Made by a program: the position numbers and the translations under genes. From the NCBI GenBank assembly GCA_030562195.1, contig CM060200.1, forward strand, positions 20,933,023-20,997,022: a stretch of DNA of 64,000 bases, given 5' to 3'. The notes beneath the pieces were generated by a model that did no database searches, was not told where the DNA came from, and saw only the letters and a program-made list of their open reading frames with translations. The stretch comes from Nipponacmea schrenckii. Taxonomy: Eukaryota; Mollusca; Gastropoda; Lottiidae. Below are positions 1 to 21,100 of the stretch, in pieces (position 1 is the first letter of the stretch; each line of letters starts with the position of its first letter).

Positions 1-166
1 GTCAATTTTAGATTGATTTAAAAAATGGATTTAGTGTCAGATGTGTGCAGTGGAGCCTAAGAATTTTCAAAATTGTACAAAAACTATCTTATGATTTCGT
101 AAAGAAACCAAAATTTTACTGATACTTCAAACAGGATTTTTCCACTTATGGAAGAGCTTAAGTTAA

Positions 167-7929
<7,763 letters not shown>

Positions 7930-8096
7930 TGGACGAAGAGAATAGTCAAAGTTAAAGAGATCTGAACTGTCCACTCCAAAATTAAAAAAAGACTAAAAGA
8001 GACTATTTAGTAATAAAAAAACTAACAAATTTAGAAAGGTATTTTGCTGAAACCTTTAGAAACTTGTTTTCTACAACCGATGTTAACACATTTCAG

Positions 8097-8102
8097 AATA
8101 AA
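8097..8102 (+). promoter_or_regulatory. Candidate ELP3 poly(A) signal
   Basis: An AATAAA hexamer lies about 170 bases after the ELP3 stop codon, the first canonical signal downstream. A second AATAAA-like site occurs near 8268. The assignment is positional only. Confidence 0.5.
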
Positions 8103-8104
8103 AC

Positions 8105-10341
8105 TTGCTATTTTTGTGTGCTTGCTATTTCCAACGCAACAGAAACTGTTCTTATTTCATATAGTGACTGACTAGTAATGGCTCAGACTCTTCCAGATTC
8201 AAATTTGTTTCATTTTTCAAATATAAAAGAACTAAGTTTTTATTATGCTCCTATTATGGCTTATGAAAATAAATTTATCTTGGGGTGCGCAATGAAGGAA
8301 ATTTTATTTGAATCTTGACGTGGAGTGCAAGTAAATAAGTTAGCTTATTTGATGCCGAGACTAAGTCTACTTAGTTTTGGTCTGAAAATATTTGATCACA
8401 GTTACCTCCCTTTAAACGATTTTCTCCAGTCCAAATTGCGACTCTACAAAATGGAATGCCAGTGGGACATAGCCTACCTATTGTCCTGTATTGTGAAATG
8501 CATGTTGCTAAATATGTATAATAATGTTAATAAATACTTTCAACACAGAAAAAATCTTAACAATCCATTTTTCCCGACATGCCAGCCAACCTCATACCCC
8601 TTCCCACGACTCCCGATCTAATGGTTCTATATATTTTGATATGAGAAGTTAAAAGAAAAAAGTTCTGTGAAGGTAATAATCTTTAAGCTCTAGCCTCTTA
8701 TACTTGCAGAATATTAAATAGATGCACAAAAAAACTATAGCAATAAAATGGTAAAGGTATATACTATAAGCCAAATGGTGATAAAACTACTGGGCGTAAC
8801 AAGGTCATTTGATAATAATATTATTGTTTGTTAAAGTCGTAGGCCCTAGTGAATTGAGGTAAATATTTTCAAATCGTGATGGTCTGACGTCAGAGTTACC
8901 GGGTTGCCAGTGAGAAAAGCAGGAAAGCCCTTGAAATTGTGTGTCAGAGTTGGGATATAGTGTATGATGGTGGCCTTTGTTACTAAATATAGTAGATTTG
9001 ATACACCTAACATGTTATAGTATGAAGTTTATAGTAGTCTGACAGGTGATTCATTTCCTTAATCGTGTAAAATAGATTTTAAAAGTATTTCGGGAAAATT
9101 ACTGTTGTAAGCCACAACGCTTAAGTTATTTCCTTATTATAAGTGCCCCTTGCCTCATATTCTTAACCACGATGTTAAAGTGATTGTAAAGATATGTTCT
9201 AAACTTTCTGTGTATTAGAACCATTTATGGAGTTTTATTGACATTAGATATTTGTTGTTCCTGCAATAATGGAAGAGCTAAACCATATAAGGCTGAAAAT
9301 TGGAATGGTGATGATCCATATCATGTTTTCTCAGATATCTGTTGTTCCTGAAATTATAGAAATGCTAAACTATATAACACTCAGAATTGGAATAGTGCAA
9401 GCAATATCATGGTTTATCCCGATAAAAACCTTAAAAAACACACCTCAAGCAATAACTACACAATCCCTTTAAAACGCCTTATTCTTTGTATTTTAGGGGG
9501 CGAAAACAAGGAAAATATTTCTGATTCATAAAATATTTGACAAAGGGATAGCCCTAAAGACGAAAACCTTTTGTTATCAAAATTTGTACTTGGTGGACTT
9601 TAATCCTTTGGTCCCATCATGGCCTCAATAGCCTATTCAAAATACACTCTTATATAAATTACTCTATAAAGATATCTTACTTTATTCCTTTGTTTTAACA
9701 AGGCTAACCCTTTAGGATGCATCAGGTATCGATCATCTGCCATGAAAGTGGAAGGTCTTCAAAAGTTCGATGTAATGTCGATCTAATCCCCCCTGATTTA
9801 TAAAGAATTATTTATAAATTAAGTTTTATTTTCTGTGGAAAACAGACATTTCTTCGAAAAATGTTAAATATGCGTTTCGTCACCAATCAATGAAGTTGGT
9901 AATCTTCTTTTTATTTTTGCAAAAACATTTCCTTGGAAACAAGACATACCTGGCAACACGGTAGTTATTGGATACAAGCGAGTCAAGGAATCCCCCTAGT
10001 TACACAGAAATACATTCTGATTGGATGATGACATAATCTTGGTTGAATCGATACCTCAAGTCTCCGAGGTGTTTTTCCGAGTAAACCTTGTTAATCTTCA
10101 ACGGCCATGACTCATTATGTTGTTAATGTTTTGATAGACTTGTGACAAATAGGCCTACTGTATAATTGGGAGGTTAGTCTAAGGTCTGCTACACGTATTA
10201 TAAACTGTGATAAACAAGATGACGAAAAACTGTTTATAGATTTTCTACGCATCATCCACACATTTGACGAGGCCATATCACTAAGTGGAGTTGGCATAAC
10301 AGAAATGAAATTGATTTTTCGGGCCTTAACCCCTAGTTGAG
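8105..10341. other. ELP3 downstream intergenic, no recognisable gene
   Basis: AT-rich sequence with scattered short ORFs that show no family resemblance. Around 9247-9430 a phrase of about 87 bases is imperfectly repeated in the same frame (GATATTTGTTGTTCC at 9247, GATATCTGTTGTTCC at 9334). No promoter or splice pattern supports a gene. Confidence 0.5.
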
Positions 10342-10704
10342 CTAATGTCGACGGTTAACACTATTTAATTGTCTGATAATAAACAAAAACTGCTTCGCAG
10401 TCGAAATATGATGGTAAATTCGATTTATGATGAGACAATAGCTATTTTCTCCAGGTTGGCAACAATGCAGTTCATGACACCTTTGTCCTATTACATGCCT
10501 TGAATGTATGCACACCAGGAAACCAGAAACAAACCAGTCTTCCCTCCGTCTACAATACATTACTGCTGCGCATTTATATTGTCCAGTGTGAAAATTGCAT
10601 TTACAGTACCGGGTATACACGTATTTAATGAAAGTTGTGATAAATAAACATAATTGTACTTGAAGAGTTATTTTATGGACAGATTGTATAAATGTAGTTT
10701 TCAT
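10342..10704 (-). CDS. Candidate small cysteine-rich protein (unrecognised, 120 residues)
   Basis: A single uninterrupted ORF from ATG (10704) to stop. Residues about 12-31 are moderately hydrophobic (ITLQVQLCLFITTFIKYVYT), which could be a signal or anchor segment. Nine cysteines follow at residues 34, 36, 45, 51, 65, 76, 81, 82 and 90, spaced C-x-C-x8-C-x5-C-x13-C-x10-C-x4-CC-x7-C, then a cysteine-free tail. Clustered cysteines after a hydrophobic N-terminus are typical of secreted disulfide-rich peptides, but I do not recognise the family and assign no function. It is the longest ORF in 8-24 kb. No TATA box or poly(A) pairing decides the case, and a chance ORF remains a real alternative. 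Confidence 0.3.
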   Translation of the reverse strand: MKTTFIQSVHKITLQVQLCLFITTFIKYVYTRYCKCNFHTGQYKCAAVMYCRRREDWFVSGFLVCIHSRHVIGQRCHELHCCQPGENSYCLIINRIYHHISTAKQFLFIIRQLNSVNRRH

Positions 10705-10727
10705 GAACTGATTTTCCTCTGTTTATA

Positions 10728-10850
10728 AGCCTATGCCCACAAATATTTTGGGCGTATATAATAATAATCGCCCCGTCCGTCCATTCACATTTGGCTTGTA
10801 TACGTCTATACAGATTACAATCCACTCTAAAATATTCTTTACAGATTTTT
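10728..10850 (+). mobile_element. Fragment of GGGCGTAT-type element
   Basis: Contains TATGCCCACAAATATTTTGG then GCGTATATAATAATAATCG and CCCCGTCCGTCC, i.e. the 5' hairpin and GTCCGTCC module of the family, followed by TTTGGCTTGTATACGTC. The tandem interior and 3' end are missing or too decayed to see. Confidence 0.6.
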
Positions 10851-11789
10851 ATTTTGCGGGTGAATGTCATTACGAAGATGATCACTATTGACAAAACTAG
10901 TTAATATTGTTCATCATTACCCCGAAAAGTTCAAAAGAAATACCAGTGAGCGTAAATTCTGTAAGAAATCACATGTTTCCAGATTTGGAAAATGCGTCAA
11001 TGCTTTTCTTCACGTATCTGACGTTTTAACTATAAAAAAGGGTTTTATTTTTAACACCAGGAAAGATAAAATAAATTTCCAAATTTTGTAATTCTCTTTA
11101 GTATGTAAAAAAAGAATTTTACGAATTTTATGCCAAATAAAAACTACTTATTGTAGGGAAATATGGCTCTTAATTTTTCTGGAGGGTTCAGCTTAAAAGG
11201 TCTAAACTTTTGGAGGCCGAACAAAACTGAATCTAGTCCAAACTGCTTAATGAACAACCGTACTTAATTGCTGCTGAAGGCTCTTTGAACAGGTAAACGC
11301 CTGTATAATTTCTTGACGCAATATTTATTTCTCAACCCTATGCGACTAACTTTATTATACAAGTACTAAAAATAGTCCATAGTATGTCTTAAAATAGAAG
11401 GCTTGGCTAAAAATATCAGTCATTGCTGTATTAGAGTTAATAAGGCGATATCCTCGCCTGGTATAAATCAGGTGAAGTATCGACTAGTGTAGGCGTATGT
11501 TAGTCTTGACAATTATATTACGCCAAAGGAGGAGTTTTCTTAAGTCATGTTAAGCAAACAAACCTCATAATTACAATGTCTCTCTGCCTTAACTGATGGG
11601 AATTCGGTAAGACAGTGATTTTGCCATGGCATTCTAACCACGATCTTCTCAATGATCACAATTATTCATAATTTTGTCTTATACATTGCAATAGCCATTA
11701 TTCTTGCAACACGTAATTCGGCGACTTGATTTGATTGATAGGTGATTGACTACAGTCACCAAAAAAACAATAATGGCTTATTGTATACA

Positions 11790-12021
11790 GACTATCTGTC
11801 GAGACTCTGATTGGCTGCATAATTGGCTAACGTTCAATTAAATCACTGCAGTTACAATCTTCCGTGATACTAGAAAGGTTGATATTGCAGTCAAGGTATG
11901 AGACGGACTATCTGTCGAGACTCTGATTGGCTGCATAATTGGCTAACGTTCAATTAAATCACTGCAGTTACAATCTTCCGTGATACTAGAAAGGTTGATA
12001 TTGCAGTCAAGGTATGAGACG
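11790..12021. repeat. Perfect 116-bp tandem duplication
   Basis: The segment starting GACTATCTGTCGAGACTCTG at 11790 recurs at 11906, each copy running through GTTGATATTGCAGTCAAGGT to ATGAGAC. No mismatch between the two copies was seen by eye, so the duplication is either very recent or an assembly artefact. No gene overlaps it. Confidence 0.9.
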
Positions 12022-13871
12022 AAGTTCGCTAAAGTTTGACATTGTAAAGTATTATTACAGCAACTTGGCATTGTTACAATAGCTAGTGGGGTACGACAGT
12101 TTCGTATGTTGTCGACTGACTTTGGAAAAGATCTCAATGGTAGAATAGTCAAACTTCCTGTTCAGCTAGCTTGCCGATTGTGCATGGCACGTCACTTTTC
12201 AGATCGTTCATCAATTTACATATTGCATGAAAAGCCTCAATCACTTTGCAATCTCGATTGTGACAATTCAAATTTAAGCTGATTTTGTCCAAGAAAAAAA
12301 TAAAGAGTCACAAAGCCTTCATAAAAAAAAATTTATTGGTTCGTCTTAACATCAGATTAAGATATATAATACACATGATACATGATCATAGGCAAACATA
12401 GCTGTTCAAGTTAAAAAAAAAATGACGTAACACATGCCATTTAGAAAAAAATAAAGGATACAATTGAATCTAATATTAAAACATGACTTGAAGGGGCGGA
12501 GGAGGGTTATGTCTTACCAGGACATTACTCCCCCCCCCCCCCGGTGAAATTAAAGCCCCCTGCAAATTCCGTGAGAGGAAGGGTATGAAAGAAAGAACCG
12601 TTCGTTAACCTGTTAAATGTGAAAATGTAACAGAAGGCCTATTGAACTTTAATATTGTCTTTTATGATAATAATGCCTTTCATTTCGCACATGAATTATT
12701 AAATACAAAGAGAAAGTTAACGGCAACTTGTGTGAAATCTGCTCAATCTCATATCAATAAACGACACCCCTATCTCGTTGCTATGGATTCCATTTTTAAC
12801 TCTCAGCCGAAGAGCACAGATGAGGCACCTGCCGGCACGTGTCTCATTTGAATAAAGCTGTTACCTGATCCCTGATGGTTGATTTTCTTTATTAATCCCG
12901 AACCATGACCCCGAATGACCCTTCACGCAGCCACTGACGATACAATTATTGAAACCAGGACCAGTTAGGGGTGAAGGCATCTTCACAATGTAAATCTATT
13001 ACCAATTATATACAATAGCCAATTTTCTTGTTTCACAGCAGTTATCAATTGTAGCGATTTGATTGAATTGTACGCTAGCGAAGATAGTAAATCAAAGATC
13101 TGTACAAAAAGTCTGTAAAAATAGAAACCAATTTTCAAGTTTTTCTGTTGATATCTATCTAGCTTCCACACAATCCACCAGAAGATTCCGATCTTTCATG
13201 TAGGGCCTACATCAATTCTTGAAGGTCTAGAAATTTCACGTAGTATAGTGGGTAAATAATTTGTTAATTTAATGAATGATCGTAAAAGACAAGTGCGATT
13301 ATGTAACCCTGGATACACCAAGAAATCCAGCTATTGATCAGTTTCTCGCCTATGCCATGAGTTGCTAGTACTCATTATATATCCATGCAATTATTCTCGT
13401 ATTCTGTCAGTCGCAGACTTCTCCCAGACCTATCGTGATATTACAAGTTTCTCGATAGAAAGTGCTTTTGTTAGTTCACACTCCTTTAATAGAAATTTGT
13501 GACGAGTGTTAACATGATAGTTGACTTGCCAATTGTGTATCTATTTGACTTTTTTCTTCAATAAAATTGAATTCAAAGATATGTAGACAAGATTAATCCT
13601 CAACTGATTATGTTGATTATCCTTACTCCTATCCGTCCATCACATTCATTTTCCAAAACATGCGGAATCCCTTGGGAGTAATTACAGGTAACCAGAAACA
13701 GGCCGAAGGGAAGCATGTCCTAATAACAAATACGACGCAGTTTATATTTTATGATATGTAATACTTTTTTCCATCGGAAAATGAACGCACATTATCTTTG
13801 TTGTTGATTTAATGTTAGCAATAACCTTAGCATAACTCGATTTCTGGTACTTTTTCTGAGGTACCTTATTC
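12022..13871. other. Intergenic, no recognisable gene
   Basis: Contains a C homopolymer (about 12531-12542) and a 69-codon ORF at 12642-12851 without family resemblance. The latter has no start context or splice signals that would support it. Confidence 0.4.
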
Positions 13872-14244
13872 TATGGCAGGGAATTTTGTTCAAAACTATA
13901 ATGATCTGCTGAAATAGCTAATACCTATGATGAAATTCTTATGTTGATATTCAAATGTTAAACACCCTAAAACCTATATTGATTTAAAAGTAGCCTTATC
14001 ACAAATGGTTTAGTAATAGCAACAAAGTAAAATTGTAAATGATAATTGATAAGGCTACTTTTAAATCAATAGTAGTTTTTACATTTGAATATCAACATAA
14101 GAATCTGCCATTAGAAGTTTGAAGTTTTAGTTATCATTGGTCAAAGGTTTTACGACATTGGTATTTGAAGTATTATGTTTTTTCATCATAGGTATTAGCT
14201 ATTTCAGCAGATCATTATAGTTTTGAACAAAATTCCCTGCCATA
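13872..14244. mobile_element. 373-bp foldback MITE with 64-bp perfect arms
   Basis: Begins TATGGCAGGGAATTTTGTTC; the outer 64 bases match the reverse complement of the right end perfectly (through ACCTATGATGAAA). More interior inverted segments follow: TTCTTATGTTGATATTCAAA against its complement near 14085, and TATTGATTTAAAAGTAGCC against its complement near 14055. Thus most of the element folds into one long hairpin. TA at both edges is compatible with a TA target duplication (Tc1/mariner-type), which is inference. No ORF. Confidence 0.8.
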
Positions 14245-17200
14245 CATTCCTATCCTATCTATTATTGAATAATAATTTAGTTCAAATTCTGCGCCAGCTT
14301 TTGTTTTTTTTTCTGGGGCTAACTCGGTACAAACACGTCAATTGCATTTTCCTGTACTTTGAGTAATTTCAAATCAAATACGTCCAGAAATAATATACAG
14401 CTTGCAACAAAATGTGACGCTAAGATTCACCGGAAATAAAAGTATGTGAAGTCCCCTTGTCACTAGCAAGTTTTCCATAAAAAAAACTTGGTCAACTCTG
14501 ATAGTGACAATACAACGTGCTTGTAAGGTGGCCATACAAAATTTTCTTTATGAAACACTGCATGGCGAAAGTTTACAAGATACGAACTATATTAATTAAC
14601 ATTAGACCAATAAATATTTGATTAGTATCATTGCAATTAATTGAATATATATATAGAAATGTAAATAATATCCTTGACAAGATATCATAAATATTGTGAA
14701 GTATTAAAAAATATGTCTGGAGTGTTTATAAATAAAATGTCGCATTCAATTATTTTATTTGACGTCTTAAGAGGAATCAAATCGTGTAGAAAAGAATCCT
14801 ACTAAATGAAATGGCCCATTATTTTCTTTTTAGCCTTTGTAAACCCCGTTTTCCCTCATTGACACGTGATAAAAACGTCTAATCGTACGAAATGAACCGA
14901 GGTACATCGTACCAAGACCTGTTTTAGAGGTTAGTTGGACTAGGTATGTACATGCATCTGTCGTCCTATCCATCTGTCTTTAATGACCCCCCTCTCTAGA
15001 TATAGTAGTGCTTTAACTTCATTCCATTCTTTCATTCATTTTACAAGGTTTGAACGACAATCAAACGGGATCGTTGATATCTCTACTATAGTAGAGTATT
15101 TGGAGTAATGACACACTACTGGGGTACTTGGAATTTCTAACCTGGTACCCCACGGTCAGCTGGAACCATATACCAACATCCGCGATGTCGTCACAACGCC
15201 GTGTGGTCATTCTCGGAATACTTATTCGCGTGTGGTGTATACTACGTCCTTGATATATATGACTTTCTTATCAATATAGCTGTACACAGTAGAACCAAAT
15301 AGGCGACCTATGACGTAGGTCACAACCGAAAAGATTCAAACAACTTTTTTCAAACTGAAAAAAGCCACCCCCCAATTTTTTTTAGGGTCACTAGATATAG
15401 AAAATCGCAGGCAGAAATATCGTAATTCAAAATGATATAATAACACGATTTTGAAACTACCTTTCGTCCCGTTGAACCTAATTTGACGAACACAATTGCA
15501 GAGTGAAATGATGATTGTAATTTGATTAATCAAAGTTTTTATCATTAACAAAGGTCACTGAAGCTCAGTTAAGCTGAGCTGAAATCACAATCACAGACTT
15601 GGAAATAAAACAAACACTCTGGGTATGTTAAAGCGTCTTTTTAACCTTGAACGATTTCATAGCAATTTAAACAGTATATTAAGTGATTGGTTGACAAGTT
15701 ATGGCACGTATAAAATTTGTCCATTCACACCCCCCTATATTTTGTTAACAAGTTACCACATAGATTGACTTATATTATACTTACATTGCTTTCATATCTC
15801 AGCTGATAGAGAACGGTTGGTGAAAAATTGTTTAACCCCATTAGGTATATATATGAATATTCTACATGAGAATAACCAAAAGATGATACGTTATAAAACG
15901 TTATACTTGGGTATGTACTGTCTACCTTTGGATTCAAAGACTCGTCTGGTTTGGTGTGTATCTATTCCGTATTATGTTGTGCAGAAAGGGTCATGTGACG
16001 GATTTGACAGACGATACAGGACCGAATTTTGGGAGCAAACCAAGCTATTCTATTGTCACGGTACATACCAACGCTTAAAACTACTTTCGCTAATATCAAA
16101 GTCAGCAATAAAACGGATGATATAAAATCCTCATAAGTTTGAAGCAGTCAATCGTGTCTCAGGGAAAAGGCTATTCATACCAGCCGTTGGATAACCTCAA
16201 CGTATGTTAAGAATTTGATATAACATACCACATGATATAATCACTTACCTCACCTTATTAAAAGGTCATTTAGTTATTTAATTATCATCTTGTACTTCAC
16301 AATTGAACTGAGAATGATAGTTCGTCAAAAAAAAACACAAGTCCAGTGTTTTTTCGAAAGGCATCCAATGTCGGGCCTGTACTAAACCAAGAACTTGCGT
16401 GCAGTAACGACGTGCACTCAAATCCGGATTAAATATTGCAAGGCGTTTCAGGTTAGATATGGATCCCGCGCATTTAAAAATTAACATGAGATTTCATCAG
16501 GAAGCATCGTTAATAAATTTAAGAATCGTAGACTTTTAGTCTGATGATGTTTAAGTGGTAACATCGCATAAAACGGAGCAAAAGCTTTACCATTTAAAAT
16601 TTATGTCGAGATGTCCTTTTAAGACAATAGACCACTATTACCCCTACACCCTACCCCCTACGTGTTAATATTAAACCGTATTCAGCTTTCAAGGTCGTCT
16701 GGGCTGCATATCATTATAACATTTCGTGGAAAAGGCGGTAGAATACTTCCCCGAAAACACATTCACGAAGACTGTAGGGATTTTATAATCTAATCTGTCT
16801 TCATACCTTACTGTATTACATGCAGTGACCGATTTATTTGAATTCTAGTTACCAGTAAAAGAGTATTTTACCAAATAGAATAGAATAATGATATATTAAT
16901 GTGCATATCGGATTACACATGGTATAATGTAACTAAATTGTCTAATTGATATTTCCCACATACATTCAAATAAGTATCTTACAGATTTTTAACTCACGAA
17001 ATTAATTATTTCAGTTATCAGGGTTTCCCCGAGTTCAAACCACAAGACGAAATGTAACATCTCAGTCTCTCAGGGGACAGTCGATTTCGTATTCATTCAT
17101 AGTATAATGGAGCTCAAATTGAATAAAAAAAATTAACGAAGTTTGAAAAAGGGATTCTCCAGTCTAGAAACATCATAAATCAGTAATTATTCAACGGCTA

Positions 17201-18063
17201 CAATATCATGATTCAGTCATTTCCCTTCAAACTGATAATATTATTACTTTGAATTCACTTCATCATTGTGTTATTTGGTACACATTATATACGGTCATGT
17301 TCATTATATATTCTTGTACCATTACAGTACATATTATGCAGTTTATATTGTTTGTATTTGAACGCTTCCAACAAAGGGGGTGTATGAGATAAATCATATA
17401 TTACCGGTATCTATTACCAAAGTATACTGCTGACTATTGCAAAACTATCCCAAATTCTCAAACATTTTAACATTCTTGTGGTTTGAGAAACATTTATAAT
17501 ATTACTAGAATGCCTCGCCCCGTATTCTTAAAGAAGTTATTTCCTACTCTGTTAACTTATATGTTGCTTATCAATAATTGACCCAAAACATACTATAAAG
17601 TCCGTATCAAAATTAAGATTGCCAAATGCCTATAAGAAGGAATAACATGATTTGTCTGGTGAAGTATGTTATAGAAACAGTAACTTATGCTATATGTTAC
17701 ACTGAAGATTATTCAAATCTGTAGGTATTTCAAATATTCGCCGTACATAGTTTTGTAATCTGTTTTATCCCAATAACATAAATATGTTAACGTACATGAT
17801 CTTATTGTACATAACTACTGTTTCTAATATCTATAAATCTGTTTTGACGATAAGGTAAATATTAAGAGTTGTAGTACACTGCCTTGGTCGCACCTTAGTG
17901 AAGGTCACTGAGTACTTTGACTCAACCCGAATCTCTGTATAGTCATTTAGTATATCTTATTTTGGGATTGCGACTGTCTGTTGTTTCCGGTCCTTTTTCA
18001 CAAAGAATTTCAAGCTACTCAGCTGAAATCGTTCCTGGGTTCTAGATAGGGTGGGCCAATAAA
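14245..18063. other. Intergenic, no recognisable gene
   Basis: AT-rich; a 102-codon ORF at 15817-16125 (plus) and others show no family resemblance and no supporting splice or promoter signals. No RNA gene was seen. Confidence 0.4.
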
Positions 18064-18190
18064 CCGAGACCCTGTGTACACCAGACTATCTTCGTTAAAG
18101 GCACCTTTACGGTTGGAAATCGAAATAAAAAACAGTATAATGCTACTGTCCCGAAAAATTTCCCTCACTGCACAATGCGTAAGCCATATT
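18064..18190 (+). repeat. SINE-like repeat copy
   Basis: The blocks GAGACCCTGTGTACACCAGA, GGTTGGAAATCG, TATAATGCTACTGTCC and AAAATTTCCCTCACTGCACA match the copies at 3350 and 54762 in order. Confidence 0.6.
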
Positions 18191-21100
18191 TGCGCATGGT
18201 GTAGAAATGTAGGACGTTATAAATTTAATTTCTCTGATGTCAAAAGCATAAGATAAAAAAAGGACGAACGGCAATTTGATATTCATCATTATCTTAGACA
18301 TTTCCTTTGTGACCCAGGCCAGTGCTTTTATGCGACAATAAATCCATCAACTTTGAACCCTCGTTGGATGGAACGGGTGCTTTGGAGTCATTGAGGACAT
18401 TTTTGTTACTTTCATAACTGAAAAGTACCTGGGGGTCTCTTCCTGCAACAATTAACCCTTTGTGTTCAAAAATAGGTGTGCTAGTTTGACAGACATCGTG
18501 GGGCATGTTTTTTTCTAAAACTTTGTCACACAAACTTTTGCACCATATGTTATAAAATTAACGTCAAAAAATGACATGATTTAGAAAAGTTAGTTACGCC
18601 TATATCAAAATCATTGCTTTTCAGTTTTATGAGGTCATGTCATAGACGCAATTATGATTCAAATTGGTGCATGAAGAGCACATAATGCACTGTTTCTTTG
18701 AGGTTACAATGCATTAGCATTCGGAGTCCCACAAGTCGATAGTGTTATCAAGAAATGGCACTATATGCTGTGATTGGTAAAAAACGCGACGTCATTAGAA
18801 TAGCACATTGTAGAAACAAAGAAACAATGTAGATGGTAGATTACAATGGATACGTGCTTTCTTTTATTAGATTGCACTGTAAGTTACACTGTCGTTATCT
18901 ACTGAAAAATGCTACATTAGATAAACATCAAATATGACATTAACTTCATGTTTAAAATGAACGTCCTCTATTCAGCTAAAATTTAAATAAATATAATTGA
19001 GTTTTGAAATCAATAAATAGTTTCAAACATTGGTATTGTACTGTTCCTGTGTCTATTAAATTCCTATATTACACATTCGTGACTCCCTTGCCAGTTTGTA
19101 AATCATTCTTGTTGCAGTTTCATGCTAAACCATCGCATTGCAATTAAATCTAAAGTAGATAGCTCAAGAAATAGTCATGATGTAGTATAATTTTAAACTG
19201 GGTGATTCGATTTGTCTTGTAGGACAAGCATAAAAATGAGTTGTTTACATAAATTATGACATTATAATTTTGCTCTCTTGAATGGGCGAAAACTTCACAA
19301 TACAGATATTGATACGAAACGAGCGGGCCCAGAGCCAACGAATTAGAGAACAATGACGCCCCACCCCCGTTTTTTTTGTTTTTTGTTTTTGGAATCTTTC
19401 TTGCTTCCCCTTTGAAATTATTTATTCATGTTCATTCTGAGAACGTCGTTTGTCTCTCCCCCCCCCCCCTGAGATTTGCAGACTGACTACAAGCCTGGTA
19501 ACAAGATTATTAAGGCAAAAGAGTATTGGTAAATACTTCTAACCATTTTTTACATTGAAACCTTGAATATATAAATTGACGAGCAGATTGACTGACAAAA
19601 AACCTTTTACCAATTAATAGGATTAAAATAAAGTTTAAAAGTTTAAAGGCGTAATCTAAAACTAATCAAATTAGTTAAGACTTTTATAAACCGTTATAGA
19701 GCCTATAAATCTTTTAATTAATTTAAAACCGAATCAATGATAATGGTATATTGAAATTCTATACCAGAGAAGACTTTAAATAGTCTGATATTTTTCAATG
19801 AGACAACGCAATTAATTTAAGATGAACATTTTAAACCTAATCAGTTCAAGAAATTAATTAGAATATTGCGCCTTACTTATCTTTTCAGAACTGGACAGTG
19901 TGCAATGAGGCACTATGGAACCAACTAAATCTTATGATTATTCCAATTTCCAGATGTCAGAAACTCCCAGTCGTTGAAAATCGATTTTTGCCAGTCTCAA
20001 CACAGAATCATCCATTTTAAATTGATCCAACAATCAACTACAACAACTATCTAGTTTGCGATATCAGCATCAGATGTTCTGATGTTTTTAAATCTACCAA
20101 CCAACCAACCAGTCTCAAGGTAGACCTTATAAACAGTTTGATTCGACTGTACTAGCATCAAATTCTATGTCAAATTTATTTTAGTGTAGTGGATTGAATC
20201 ATATCTTTATTTGAAACAACTGTTGGCAATAACGAAATAATAAAATTAGACTTAATAATTGCTTAATAAGTCAATTCTTATGAACTAATACATGTATTAT
20301 TCAACCTTCATAAGAAAAACTCATTGATGACTATTCATTATCAACACAATAATAAGAATGATAAATTTCAATATTTTTATATTTTTTGGAGATAAAAAGA
20401 TTATGACGGATTAACGACAATGAATATGTCAATCAAATTTTAAATCACGGTTAAATTTTGAACAATGTTACATAGCTCAGAAATGTTTTCAACAATAACT
20501 GTAAGAAGATTTGCATGATAATCTTTTGTTCATGTATTGTTGACATCTGCACCACGCGCTTAGAAGTTAAGTCGTCGCCCACCTACCGGAGGTTTAAAGT
20601 CAAATAGCGATTTTGTAGCGATTTAAACACAGGTTTAAGTGGGTGTAAAAGTATCATTCATTCCTCAATAATGCAACAAAAACTGCATATTCTGAAGAAT
20701 CCGATATATAGGATATTTTTTTCTTGGAACTCAACAGACCTGAACTAACATCGTTCAATTCCCTTTTCCGATTGCTTAAAAACTGAAAAAGTTAGCTTCT
20801 ATGTTTAAGACAGCGCCTAATTGCATTGATAGCACAATAGAAAAAGTGAAAACTCAATGCTTGCAGCAATCCAATGATAAGAAGATTATTCAAAAAGACA
20901 GTGCGTAATAGAGAGGTCAAAAAAATGCAAAAAAAGAGGAAAGGATATAAAACATTTAAGGCCTTCTAAGCAGTCAAATGGACTTTGATAGATCTATATC
21001 GACATCTGTACATCTTGGCATGATTATAAACATCAATGTAAATACAACAAGTTCTAATCTAGATCTGATAAGTGACTATACTGTATATTGAATCAGTATT

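Noticed and set aside
15817..16125. 102-codon plus-strand ORF
   Set aside because: No domain, no splice or promoter support, and composition not distinct from the surroundings.
18294..18533. 79-codon minus-strand open frame with protein-like composition
   Set aside because: No ATG, no recognised family and no convincing splice signals; cannot be supported as a gene.
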